A program made the translations under genes and the position numbers. The notes beneath the pieces are model-generated. The model saw only the letters and a program-made list of their open reading frames with translations, was not told where the DNA came from and did not search any database. Shown one piece after another: positions 1-10,144 of a stretch of DNA of 37,241 nt; positions within the stretch are counted from its first letter, which is position 1, and the number at the start of each line of letters is the position of its first letter. The stretch is taken from contig JBBHKE010001977.1 in NCBI GenBank assembly GCA_037447655.1, forward strand, positions 1 through 37,241, read 5' to 3'. This stretch comes from Zygnema cylindricum (Eukaryota; Streptophyta; Zygnematophyceae; Zygnematales; Zygnemataceae).

Positions 1-840
1 ATACAGACTAATAACTGTAAAAATACTTATAATACAAAATGTTATTATACTAATTACATGAACTAATAATGTAGAATTAGTGTTGGTACAATGGTTAGTA
101 ATATATAATTAGCAGTTTTGAGTAATATATGATTAGTATTAGCACTATTATTCGTTTGTATCATTAGTACTAACACATTTATTAGTCTGTATAATGAGTA
201 ATACTATAATTATTAGTATGTAAAATTCGTGTCAGTACAGTTTTCAGCATGTATAATTAGTGCTACTATAGCTATTAGTCATTACAATTTATATCAGTAT
301 AATTAACATCAGTACAGTTCTTTGTCTGTATAATTAGTATTAGCACATTATTAGTTCATGTAATTAGTATAATAACATTTTGTATTATAAGTATTTTTAC
401 AGTTATTAGTCTGTATAATTAGTGGTAGTACAGTTATTATTTAATTGGTATAAGTACTTATAGAAAGGATACATTGACTGTCCTAATACAAATTAAACAT
501 TATTAATAATTGTACTAACACTAACTTTACAGAATAATAACTCTATGAATCCTAATTACATCGACTAATAAGTGTACCAATACTGATTATACAAACTCAT
601 AACTAGACTCATATTAACTATACAGACTAATAGCTGTACTAATACTTATTATAAATACTTATAATTGTACTAATACTGATTACACTTACTAATAACAGCA
701 CTATAACTAATTATGCATTACTAATAACTGCCCTAATACTAATTCTACATTACTAATAACGGTACAAATCCTAATAATAATCCTAATTATGCAGACTACA
801 AATGAGAGTAATATTGAATATATAGATTAAGCACTTTACT
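1..840. repeat. AT-rich degenerate tandem array, ~32-bp unit
   Basis: The region is made of variants of a unit containing ACTAATAAC and CTAATACTAATTATAC. Around 675-770 consecutive units start with ACTAATAAC about 32 bp apart. The orientation flips: 1-72 and about 490-830 read ACTAAT, while 73-480 read the complement ATTAGT. Positions 1-72 are a perfect reverse complement of 345-416. No coding potential is visible. It may be a satellite block or the arm of a larger foldback element that continues left of the window. Confidence 0.75.
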
Positions 841-1564
841 AATGCCAAATATGCATCCGCAATTTTTTTTTTCCATCGATGTTTTTTTTTTTTTTGACAA
901 TACATTTTCTCTTATCTTATTTTTCCTCTAGTTTGTTCATAGGTATGTGAGGGAATGAATTCTTGTACGGTTCACGTTCAGGCGCTTCGTTTTCGTAATT
1001 CTTCAAAAACGAAAAAAGTGTATTCCGTACATGATGTCCGATGGCGGACGGCAGTTGCTGTTTGCTATGCGCAGCTGTCGAGTTTTGAGGCATAAAACTG
1101 CATCTTTTGTCCGCCGCTACGCTCCAAAACGGTCGAAACCTACCGTCCCAACCGTCACCGCCGCGTTTTTTGTCACTTTATGAAATTTGGCGTACGAATC
1201 CCAAAATTTATGACATCCGTTTTACCCTTTTTCAAGTGTGAACCAAGCAATCAAAAAGATCGACAAGGCAAAAATAAAAGCGTTGGAAATGTACTTTGGA
1301 AAAAAGATGTTATGATACACGAGAAAAGAAAAAAAAACCAAATTTCAAATTAAAACGACAAAACAATTTAAGTAAACGTTAACATCGAAATCATTTTAAA
1401 TTTGGCAAATTGTGTTGTATATCCGAAATTTTCCAATCAGGATAAATTCGACTTTTGATATATGCATTATCAAAAATTGTCTGATATATCGCACCGGGAC
1501 TAACAAAAATCATCGCGGTGTATTTGGTGGAAGGTAGTTTTCCGTACATCTGAGTGCGCAAATT
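841..1564. other. intergenic, no gene seen
   Basis: There are two short poly-T runs around 867-893, then mixed sequence rich in the tetramer GTAC. No long open frame, recognisable domain or RNA gene was found. Confidence 0.5.
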
Positions 1565-1740
1565 CTGAGTGCCACTTAAAACATCATTTCTCCATACATG
1601 CCTGTCAAATTACTGATCTAACGGTTGTGATTCAAATCCAAGATTCTCACCTTCCGATTAGCGCTCTCCATGTGAGAATCGGACAAATGTGTATAGAGAA
1701 AATATATATATTAAGTGGCGAAAAAAATATCAGCACTAAT
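1565..1740. mobile_element. MITE-like repeat, family M1, copy 1
   Basis: It starts near GCCACTTAAAAC (1571) and has the inverse TTAAGTGGC at 1711-1719. The interior matches the element at 35434-35634, sharing TTCTCACCTTCCGATT and the block around TCGG..ATGTGTRTAG. The left terminal repeat is less complete than in the second copy. Non-coding, about 180 bp. Confidence 0.6.
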
Positions 1741-2306
1741 AACGATACCAATATAACAACCAAAAAGATACAATGAGGTACGCGATTCAATTTTGTTAAA
1801 AATGTTGTTTATCCGAGTTCAAATCTCATAAATATCGTTTTGGTGATTTGTGCGCTGTACATATTCTGGTACAGAATTTGCACCACCCGATGACAACGAG
1901 CAGAAAGCCGGTGGCTCTCCAAATAGCCAAGCATAATGTGCGTCGTTGGCTGGACAGTCGACTGTTATATATAGATGTCTCATGCCCATAAAACGCACGC
2001 ATCAAACCCCCAAAAAATAATAAATATGTGCATGAAACAAATTTCAAAACATTATAGAATGCGTTGACCGACTTTGAATTTATAATAAAAGAAAAAGTAT
2101 AAAAGCATGTAATGATCTAATGAAAAAGATACATAATATAAAATAATACTTCAACTTAATCAACCTTATTTTTGTTTTACATTAATGTGCGTACTGTTTA
2201 AAGTGCCTTAGCTACTCTAATTTTGACTGCTTTTAAAAAGTACAATTTGCGAAGTAAGTCAATTTGTACTAAAGCCATTCATTATTTCGTACAGACATAG
2301 AGAATA
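1741..2306. other. intergenic, no gene seen
   Basis: AT-rich sequence without a convincing coding region. A 73-codon open frame on the minus strand (1826-2047) has no recognisable motif and is probably chance. Confidence 0.45.
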
Positions 2307-2379
2307 AGTGTCAGGTAATGGCGTCGACAGTGGAAATTGAGTGCATCGCCACGAAAAAGCGTACTCACGTCTAATTCCA
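2307..2379 (+). repeat. ~73-bp direct repeat, copy 1
   Basis: It contains GGCGTCGACAGTGGAAATTG and TCGCCACGAAAAAGCG and is repeated with few changes at 2568-2643. The second copy runs straight into the left end of the family A repeat. Confidence 0.65.
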
Positions 2380-2567
2380 AGTCATAAAGACGAAATAAAA
2401 TCATGAAAACCTGTTAACACATGTTGTGAACACAAACTATAGGTACTATTTAATTACAGTTAATTGCTCAATTTTCAACTTTTTTAAAATTTACATAGTG
2501 TAGTGTCAAAAATGAATTAGATCGAACAAAAATTGCATATTATTTTGTACCGGCGTTACAGAAAAAG

Positions 2568-2643
2568 AAGTGTCAGAAAAAGGCGTCGACAAGGGAAATT
2601 GAGTGCGTCGCCACGAAAAAGCGCACTCGGATCTGTAATTCCA
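2568..2643 (+). repeat. ~73-bp direct repeat, copy 2
   Basis: It matches 2307-2379 (GTGTCAG, GGCGTCGAC, TCGCCACGAAAAAGCG, ending AATTCCA). It abuts the start of the 1.14-kb family A element, so it may mark the element's insertion or border. Confidence 0.6.
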
Positions 2644-3778
2644 TGGGCTCCATTGCCACACAAAATTCGCATGTCCAAAGAAGCTAAGCTAGATAGTGCC
2701 AACTCCAAGTATATATAAACCCAAATGATTGATTCCTTGACAATCAGAATCCTATTACAGCTTCACCCCTGTGAAATAAGACTTTCTGTGTGCTCAGTTC
2801 CACCACACAATGCAAAGTTGGAATATGAGTTTTAGATAACTTTCCCCACTTTGACTTTCCTTTAGAAATGCAGCCACCCTGGCACGCAAACACGCTTACC
2901 GACTACATCGTTGTGTAGCCTGGACTCGCGTGAGTCCGCAGCAAAAAGAATCATTGAAAATGGTCAACTAAACGAGTTGTTATTAAATGGCAAATTTTGC
3001 CGATTTATACAGATGCTCTCTGGAAGAAAGGTGGCTACCTACCAAAATATTATAAGTCCTAAAACCCCTCTCTAAACCCTTTAGTACTGAGGTACGGACC
3101 AATCCCAGCATTGTATAGTACATAAAGGTACATGTGTCGGTGTACCTTTTGTATGGCCATCGTACCACATGGCCAAAAAGAGATGTCGCAAGCCAATGTG
3201 GTTGTGCCACGTGTCAATTGACGTGGCTGTGATCGCAAACCACCAAAAACCTACTCCCCGATCTCGGCATCTATCGCGGCCGTCCGATCAGAACCGGCAT
3301 TTAATTATAGCCGTCAAAAATTGATGCGCGATATTTGTTTTGCTATCGAAACAAATGCGCAGTATTTGTTTCGTCATCGTACCGTACTCCGTACTATATG
3401 AAATTGTATCTATGCACTGCGTATCTATTTCTTGTTAAACGAATTAGTCTACGTGTAACTATTTAAGTATTTATCAAACGATATGTATTGTAACTCTAGT
3501 CTTAGGCTTAACGGACAAAGCTAATAGCTACGAGTGACTTAACGGACGGTAGGTACCAGGATCAATTCCTGGGTCCGTCAAATCCCTTACTTTTTAGTAA
3601 AACCTACCAAGTCTACTTCGTGTCTCTCTAGAGGGCATAGGCAGCCATGGCTCAGTCTCCTTATCCAGCCTTTAGTGACTACAACAAGTGTGGGGGCTTG
3701 GAGAAGGGAGTTAGAGGCAGAGTGCATTTGCTTTTTTCTATCCTAATATAGACCTAGAAAATACACAAATATCAACAC
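2637..3778. mobile_element. dispersed repeat family A, copy 1 (1.14 kb)
   Basis: It is collinear over its whole length with 20808-21989, from ATGGGCTCCATTGCCACAC at the left to AAATATCAACAC at the right. A third, partial copy lies inverted at 5420-5712. Landmarks are a TATA-like TATATAAACCC near 2710, the pair GACTCGCGTGAGTC around 2925-2937, several GTAC-rich blocks, and a tRNA-like segment near 3508-3581. On the minus strand it begins TGTTGATATTTG, which resembles the start of a plant LTR, so it may be a solo LTR. It could also be a 5' region associated with LINEs. No protein is encoded. Confidence 0.7.
3508..3581 (+). other. tRNA-like (degenerate) module in family A
   Basis: A T-arm of the canonical 5-7-5 size is visible: CCAGG, loop ATCAATT, CCTGG, followed by GTCCGTCA. 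The sequence ACGGAC about 60 bases upstream can pair with GTCCGT as an acceptor stem. The other family A copy has CCAAG, TTCAAAT, CCTGG at the same place, where the loop fits the box B consensus. D and anticodon arms are not convincing, so this is a tRNA relic or tRNA-derived promoter rather than a working tRNA. Confidence 0.35.
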
Positions 3779-4672
3779 TCCCATTTTTTTCTAGTCTATT
3801 TTCTTTTCTACTCCCACACAAAAAATGAAAACAAATACCCGCTCCCCCTTTTTCTTTTTCCTTTTCCTTTTCCTTTAATAAAACTTTAAAAAAATACCCT
3901 CATATTTTTAAAGTCTATTAGATGAGCTGAAATAAACATTCCATCTTGCTGATCATACATTTTATTTAGCATCTCACTTTTTATAAATCCGAGCAAAGAT
4001 TTTATCCACCTCATCTCTTTTCTATCCACACAAAATCCGATTTCCCCCTTGCAGTTCTAACAACCAGCCACATCTCCAATCTGCAACACACACCCTGATG
4101 CTAACCCTTTTACAAACACAACTTCATAGCTGGCATCACTCCCATTAGTGATGTCAAGTCCATTGCCCCCCAAATTTTCCAAAAAAAAAAAGTATCCCCG
4201 CTAAGTTCCTCATAAGATCTATGTCTTCTGTACTCATATTTTTATCCATGATACTCAACCCATTTTCTGAACTTTCCTCACTCTCTCCCATAGAATTCTT
4301 TCCACTATCACTTTCTAACTTTATTCCCAATAAATATTTCTCCTCCCCTAAACCTTTCATTAAATATTTTTCTTCTCCCCTATCATTTACAACATCCTCT
4401 AATTTTACTTCTCCCCTTGGCAGATTTCTGTCTAAAACTCCGAGCTTGGTATGACAAAGCTTCTTGCGGAAATATGCAATAAAAATCAGAAAAACTGTCC
4501 ATCTTTTTCGCCCTTATCAAGGTTAAAACATTACAGACGCTCTATAATTTCGCTTGAAAACAAGTTCTTTGGCAAGGATTTTTTTTTTGCATAAGATTGG
4601 AATCTGGTTTGGTACTGTAGCCGTGAAAGAAGTTGAATTTTTCTACGAAATCTATCGCATGTGGTGGAAACT
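3779..4672. other. T/C-rich intergenic DNA, no gene seen
   Basis: It is rich in TTTTC and CCTTTTCC tracts at 3785-3880 and CT-rich up to about 4400. Open frames on both strands at 4154-4454 are low in complexity (Ser, Phe, Pro rich) and look like by-products of base composition. The end (4560-4672) would be the upstream region of the HSP70-like exon. Confidence 0.45.
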
Positions 4673-4774
4673 ATGACGAATTCAAGATCTTGCATCGGCA
4701 TAGATCTCGGGACGAATTATAGTTGTGTTGGAATTTTGAGGCATATTCGAGAAGAGATTATTCTGAATGATCAG
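4673..4774 (+). pseudogene. orphan HSP70-like first exon
   Basis: The frame from ATG 4673 encodes 34 residues containing [16 protein letters not shown] and ending in ILNDQ. This matches the extreme N-terminus of cytosolic HSP70, the phosphate-1 loop of the ATPase domain (consensus GIDLGTTYSCVGV followed by EIIANDQ). It stops exactly at CAG followed by GTAC, a plausible splice donor. The consensus second threonine of the loop is Asn, and other positions have drifted (LRHIREE). The expected continuation, GNRTTPSYVAF-like, was not found downstream before 5900. It is therefore either exon 1 of a gene whose next exon lies beyond a long intron, or more likely a gene fragment left by duplication or transposon capture. 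No heat-shock elements were identified upstream. Confidence 0.6.
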
Positions 4775-4842
4775 GTACACTAAATAGGGTTTTACAGGTA
4801 CACTAATTAGGGTTCTTACAGGTACACTAATTAGGGTTCTTT
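4772..4842 (+). repeat. triplicated splice-donor unit
   Basis: Three tandem units of 23-24 bp start at 4772, 4795 and 4819, each beginning CAGGTACACTAA and continuing with TAGGGTT. The first CAG is the end of the HSP70-like exon, so the exon/intron border itself has been duplicated. Confidence 0.75.
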
Positions 4843-5200
4843 GTGTTCGGATATTGTCGTTTTCGCGACATTTCGCGAAGCGTCATTCCAACTTGAATTT
4901 GTTTGATGCGAACTGTCGCGTCATCATACAAAATTACGACGTCGTTTCGCGACGGTACTTTTGATGTCCGAGAATGAAACATTCTATTTCGTTTCGCGTC
5001 ACTTGTTTATTTCGTGACTTTTGTCTTCATGTACAGATGTTTGATTTTGCGTGCAGGTGTACTTGTGAAGTGACATGTGTTAAGTCAACGTTTGGAGTTT
5101 GTTGTTGATACGCGGGGTCGGCCATTACGAGCGACAAAGATAAATCTGAGCGCCACAAACTTCCAACTCCGGAGCAAAATAACACAAAGCTCAGATAGGA
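4843..5200. other. no gene seen
   Basis: The only visible structure is several TTTCGCGAC-type motifs around 4860-5000 (for example CGCGACATTTCGCG). No coding region was recognised. Confidence 0.4.
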
Positions 5201-5330
5201 CAAGTTACCAGGCAATTTGATCAGAATTTAGAGTGGGTAGAGATAAGACAATCACAGAACAGTTTCAAGTTACCAGGCAATTTGATCAGAATTTAGAGTG
5301 GTTAGAGATAAGACAATCACATAACAGTTT
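5201..5330 (+). repeat. 65-bp tandem duplication
   Basis: Two copies start with CAAGTTACCAGGCAATTTG at 5201 and 5266 and differ at only a few positions (for example GGGTAG versus GGTTAG). This is a recent duplication in non-coding DNA. Confidence 0.85.
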
Positions 5331-5419
5331 CAGACAGATTTGTTACTTTCCATTATAAGAAATAGAAGTACAATTGATGTAAAAACAAATCGGACAAATT
5401 GTCCCTATTAATAAAGCTG

Positions 5420-5712
5420 GTTGCTTGTTCTGTCTCTTTCTCACTGTGATGGCCTTCTCATACACAGGCCGTACAGAAAGTACAGCGGCCATAGTACCTT
5501 TTTGTACTCTACAGTCTTCTGTTTGGTTCGTACATCAGTAGATAGGGGTTGTGAGAGCGGTTTAAGACTTAGAGGATTGAGGAGGATGCCACCTCTTTCC
5601 CAATAAGCTTGTATAATAATTGGCATCTTTGCCACTTGATGACTAATCGCCTGGTTGGGCGTTTTCAGTGATTCTTTTAGATGTGGACTCGAGGGAGTCC
5701 AGACTCCACAAG
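5420..5712 (-). mobile_element. dispersed repeat family A, partial inverted copy 3
   Basis: The reverse complement aligns to about 2925-3190 of copy 1. It shares GACTC..GAGTC, AAGAATCA.TGAAAA, GAAAGAGGTGGC, CCTCTAA and a GTACAAAAAGGTAC block. It is more diverged than copies 1 and 2. Confidence 0.6.
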
Positions 5713-5875
5713 GGTGCAGTCAATTTGTCTATTTGTCTGCTTGGGTAGCAGCGGTCCAAGTTGAAAGTGGGTTAGTCAAAAACTACCAAGAGGGGTTCAG
5801 AATTTTGGAGTCCAAATGGGGGACACAGAATTGCATCCTCCTCATCCACATTCCAACTTCTAAGTTCTTCTATAT

Positions 5876-6063
5876 CGTGCATGTGACAAAGATTATGATA
5901 AACATGCAACACAACTAGCTGAAAGATAAATGATAACGAAATAAGTGAGAAAGTCATTAAAATCTCAGAAAACAAGTGAGATTAATTATGTACAAGCAGG
6001 AAGCAACAAATAAACATATCATAAGAAAAATCAAGGAAGGGTGAGAGAGGAAGCTAGGAGGAC
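5876..6063 (-). repeat. 190-bp dispersed repeat R, copy 1
   Basis: It runs from CGTGCATGTGACAAAG to GAAGCTAGGAG on the plus strand. It is about 95% identical by eye to 6914-7105 and less so to 9954-10144. No terminal inverted repeat is visible. Read on the minus strand it starts CTCCTAGCTTCC and contains a pyrimidine-rich stretch ending TTTCAG that resembles a splice acceptor. Confidence 0.75.
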
Positions 6064-6913
6064 TAGTTAGGCCTTGGCGTGAGCCGCGTAGTTTAATTTG
6101 TAGGGCAGGTTTACAGAGAAAGAAAGTAAGAGCTAGGCAGTAAAACGCTTAATAACCAGAAAAATAGCCACTAAAACTATCGTGACAATTTCACAAGAAA
6201 AATACTCAAAATTTAGGTCAAATCTTCCAAAATGAGAATTCCTGTGCTCTTAAAATTGTGAGCACAGAATTATCCTGAAATTCGCTATGTATGGAGTCTA
6301 CAGCTGAGCGCCTAACTTACTGCAAATACATGCGTTCTTTGTAGTTGTCTGCGCCTAGTTTGGAATCTGGCCAATAGGTGACCAGAATTGTATGCCTTAC
6401 GTTACAAAATCTACAACCTACGGATAAAAACCCTTCCTATGCTACATGTAAATGCGTGCCACCTCCAAGGGTCCACGACTTAAAATGGACCAATCAGCGT
6501 CGACGGGTGCAGTTCGCATCCGGATTGTCCATTTGTCTGCATCCTTTGTGGCCGTAGATTAGCGTTCAAATCCACGCTGGCGTCGACATTATTTGGAGTT
6601 GATGTTTCGGTTCGCGACCGTCCGTACATCGATTCAAACTTGGTAGCGGAAATTCCGGCCGACGAAGTATGTCGATTCGCCAATTTCTCAGACAGCAAAC
6701 CACATCGGTTCGCGTAAATTCTGGCGGCTGACGACTTCGCGGTCAGAATCTAAAACGTCCGCGGGTTTCACGGCGTCGAAATAAAATCTGTACGGTCCTG
6801 TCCCACCGAAATATCCACATGAGTAAATAAGTGTGGCGTCCTTTATATTAAGGACCATTACCATGTAAATAAATATAATTTGATGCGCCGCCGTGATGCG
6901 GCATGACAGCTGA
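6064..6913 (-). mobile_element. dispersed repeat family E, minus-strand copy
   Basis: The reverse complement of about 6290-6500 matches 15060-15260: TTTAAGTCGTG, CATGTAG.ATAGGAAGGGTTT, ATCCGTAGGTT, TTGTAACGTA and CCTATTGGC. The part at 6600-6900 shares the TTCCGGCCGACGA and CCGTAC style motifs of 14500-14950. It lies directly 3' (in minus orientation) of the gypsy remnant, so it could be that element's 3' flank or LTR, but no matching copy was found at the 5' side. Confidence 0.5.
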
Positions 6914-7105
6914 CGTGCATGTGACAAAGATTATGATAAACATGCAACACAACTAGCTGAAAGATAAATGATAACGAAATAAGTGAGAAAGTCATTAAAA
7001 TCTTAGAAAACAAGTGAGATTAATTATGTACAAGCAGCAAGCAACAAATAAACATATCATAAGAAAAATCAAGGTAGGGTGAGAGAGGAAGCTATGAGGC
7101 TCAGT
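6914..7105 (-). repeat. 190-bp dispersed repeat R, copy 2
   Basis: It runs from CGTGCATGTGACAAAG to GAGGCTCAGT. Its right end supplies the stop codon (TGA inside ACTGAGCC on the minus strand) of the PHD-like coding fragment beside it. Confidence 0.8.
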
Positions 7106-7487
7106 TTATTCCCCCCCCCAGCTCGTTAGCCTGCCGAAGAGCTGGCCAATACGACAGGTAACTCCCGCAACCCTGACAAAACGAATGACCGTCCGGAACC
7201 GCTGTTAACGTCAGAACCAAACACTCCATGTGAAATCCGTGGTTGTAATGGTCACTTAGAAGCATTGACGTTTCTCCGTTGGCTCGGTTACAAAGTGTGC
7301 ATTTTGTAGCCTCAGTGATAGGCATACGCATAGGGTCCATGTCCTGGGAGAGATCTGGTAAATAACATGGAGCACAGTTCTTCGAATACTCCCAAAAGGT
7401 TCGCGTATCTGCTCCTTGAAGTCCTAGCATGCCATTTGTGTCTATTTCGATAATTCGGAGAATATGAGGTGAAACATCTGTGTCCAA
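7101..7487 (-). pseudogene. gypsy polyprotein C-terminus with PHD-like zinc finger
   Basis: This is an open frame of 128 residues with CTLCNRANGETSML near residues 62-75, then GFHMECL and FCQGC. The spacing is that of a C4-H-C3 PHD finger of the MLLCDxC..GWHxxCL..PxGxWxCxxC type, which sits in several algal retrotransposon polyproteins. Two expected zinc ligands are replaced (Ser and Tyr in MLLSDHYN), so the finger is probably broken. It lies downstream of integrase and is out of frame with it (130 bases between the two open segments), so a frameshift separates them. It ends with a TGA inside repeat R. In an active element this finger might bind histone tails or help target integration; that role is inference. 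Confidence 0.65.
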
Positions 7488-7617
7488 GAAATCTAAGGAT
7501 TGGCGCCCTAACTAGATATAATCTCCCACTCGGTAAGGCTTGTGTTGGGGTCGGTAGCTGCCACTGCCAGTAGTGGCGAAGCGCAAAGTATCTCTGTGTT
7601 GGGCGATCTGCAGGTTG

Positions 7618-9522
7618 TCAAAAGCCATAGGCATCTCTCAGGCGAAAAGCAACGCGCGGTTGGTGAGTTCTTCCAGAAAATAACCCCGTCAGATAGTAAG
7701 GGGAGAGGAAAGCTTGCGCTTTCTCGATATTCCTACCCAGCAAGGGTTGGCGCCCAAATAAGATATAGTACGGACTGAAATTAGCAAGACTTGCCTGTAC
7801 CGACATTCGATACCCCATGGCAATATAGCCCAGTGACTCGTCCCACACAATTATATGTTTCTCCAAGCAATGCTTGCGTAATGCCCGCTTGAAGGTCTGA
7901 ACTGCACGTTCCGCCAATCCATCAGCCTGTGGATGATCTCGGCTTCTTCGACGATGGTCTATGAGAGCGTCATCTAGCATTTTTTGGAATTCTCCACGAA
8001 ATTCAGTCCCTTGATCTGTGAGGACTTCGGTTGGAGCGGCGTATCTCATAAGGACATGTTATTTAAAAGCGGCGGTGGTGAGCTTAGTAGTTTTGTGTGG
8101 TAACGCTATTACTTCAACCCATTTGCTAAAATTTTCAATCATGATCATTATATATTGTTTCCCCCTCCGAGATATCGGGAAGGGGCTGGCTAAATCGCAC
8201 GACCAGCGATAAAATAACCCCTTGATGGGTAATGGTTGGAGGGTAGTCTGCCGGTTGCTAAAAAAGGTACGTAGACGATCACATATTGCACACTTGTGCA
8301 ATACGGCTGCGACATCAGATTGCATCCCAGACCACCAATAGCGTGCCTACAGCAAGCTTAAGGTGCTCTTGGTCTCATAGTGACCCAGCTCAGAGTGAAT
8401 TTGTTCAATCAGCGAGACGCATTCAGTCGGGCGAGGCACGTGTCTATAGCTACTGTCCGCTAACAATCGAACTAGCGAACCACCTAACCAAAGATAATTT
8501 TTAGCCCTTTTCTTTACTCGTTCCTCCTCCTCGGATGTAGTGTCTGGTCGGAAGGTTTGTGAGGAGAGGAAAAGAATTAGTGCTCCCTCTCGCCATGGAT
8601 CCGAGACAGAACGAGGGTGGGGCAGCGAGGCTAACGAATGTGTGATATAAAACCTTGCTGACATAGCAGCTAAGTCATCATAGAAATCGTGCCGAACTCC
8701 ATTTTTTGTGGTCCTTGGCAAAGGATTTTGGGAAATGCCATCTACATTTAAACTAAGTAATCTTGGACGGTGAATTATTTCCACATCATATTCTTGTAAA
8801 ATTAATGCCTATCGCGCTAATTTTCCTGAAAATTTATCGTTCGTCATCAGCCAATGTAAAGGCTGATGGTCGGTTAGAAGGGTAAACGTTTTTCTATAAA
8901 GGTAGTGACGAAAGTGTACAATACCCCAAATTGCTGCTAGACATTCTCCTTCATAACTACTGTAATTTGAATCCGCACGATTATTACTCCTGCTTGCGTA
9001 AGCGACCACGTATTCTTCTCCTGTTAGTTCACGCTGAGTTAAGATAGCCGCAATGCGAGGCTTTCCGAAGTTTGTTTGTAGGCAGAAAGGTAATTTGTGA
9101 TTAGGAGGTCGGAGGATTGGAGCACTAGAGAGGGCATCTTTCAACTTCTGAAAAGCCAAAATCTGATCAGGTCCCCAAACGAAAGGAACTTCTTTCTTGA
9201 GCAAATCGTTCAATGGTGAAGCGATAGTGATGAAACTAGGGACAAATCTGGGATAATAATTAGCTAATCCTAGGAAGGCTCGAAGACTCTTGAGATCAAC
9301 GGGGGTTCGCAGTTTGCTGATAGCCTCGGTTTTTGCTTGAAGTGGTGTGATTCCCTCAGAGGAAATGAAATGTCCAAGGTAAGGCACACCCACGGACTCG
9401 AAATTACATTTAGCTGGATGACATTTTAATCGGACCTTTTTCAGTTCAGTTAGGACCCATTCAATATGAGGTGCGTGATCTTCGATTGTGGATGAGGCGA
9501 AAATCAAATCATGCGCTAACAA
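7618..9522 (-). pseudogene. Ty3/gypsy pol remnant: RT (C-terminal half), RNase H, integrase
   Basis: This is a single reading frame broken by stops at 8809-8811, 8347-8349 and 8059-8061. It opens at DLIFASSTIEDH, the sequence just after the RT YxDD box, continues with the RT connection (VPYLGHFISSEGI, LRAFLGLANYYPRFV), and then RNase H (SSYEGECLAAIWGI, LLTDHQPLHWLM). The first RNase H aspartate is Asn (CLQTNFGK). Integrase follows with HxxxxH then CAICDRLR zinc ligands, and a D,D,E core that looks intact: WSCDLASPFP, LTDQGTEF, HPQADGLAERAVQ. The fingers and palm of RT are absent. It is replaced at its N-side by a minisatellite. RT would copy the element's RNA and integrase would insert the cDNA; this copy can do neither. 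Confidence 0.92.
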
Positions 9523-9924
9523 TAATTGTAACCTAACTTACATAAACTTTTAGCACTAACAAGAATTGTTATCTAAATTACAAAAACTGTTAGCGCTAAT
9601 AGGAATTGTTTTCTAAATTACACAAACTGTTAGCGTTAACAAGAAATGTTGACTAACTTACAAACACTGTTAGCGCTAACAGGATATGTTATCCAAATTA
9701 CACAAACTCTTAGCGCTAACAAGAATTGTTAACTAGCTTACAAAAATTGTTAGCGCTAACAGGAATTGTTACCTAACTTACACAAACTGTTAGCGCTAAC
9801 AGGTATTGTTATCTAAACTACAAAAATTGTTAGCGCTAACAAGAATTATTATCTATTTTACACAAACTATTAGCGCTAACATGAATTGTTACCTAACTTA
9901 CACAAATTGTTAGTGCTAACAATT
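9513..9924. repeat. 40-bp minisatellite with palindromic core
   Basis: About ten units of 40 bp are present, each with an AT-rich part (AATTGTTAYCTAAMTTACA) and the palindrome GTTAGCGCTAAC. Units differ by a few substitutions. The left border falls exactly at the catalytic box of the gypsy RT. The right border is followed by repeat R copy 3. Each unit could form a small hairpin. Confidence 0.9.
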
Positions 9925-9953
9925 GAAAAGTAAGCTTTAGTAAGTCTTAGTAT

Positions 9954-10144
9954 CGTGCATGTGACAAAAGGGATGGTAAACATGCAACACAATCAGCTGC
10001 AACATAAATAATAAACAAATAAGCGAAAAAGTCATGAACATCTCAGAAAACGAGTGAGAATAATTATGTAGAAGCAGCAAGCTGCAAATAAACCTATCAT
10101 AAGAAAATCAAGGTAGGGTGAGAGAGGAAGCTAGGAGGCTCAGT
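9954..10144 (-). repeat. 190-bp dispersed repeat R, copy 3
   Basis: This is the most diverged of the three copies (AAAGGGATGGTAAACATG instead of AAAGATTATGATAAACATG). It ends in GGAGGCTCAGT, exactly like copy 2. Its end provides the TGA that terminates the methyltransferase fragment. Confidence 0.8.

Noticed and set aside
2637-3778. Functional tRNA gene in family A
   Set aside because: Only the T-arm is convincing; D and anticodon arms do not form and the two copies disagree.
4154-4454. Opposed Ser/Phe-rich frames
   Set aside because: CT-rich composition; no similarity recognised on either strand.
9513-9924. CRISPR-like array
   Set aside because: The 40-bp units are contiguous and similar throughout, without unique spacers; this is a eukaryotic minisatellite.
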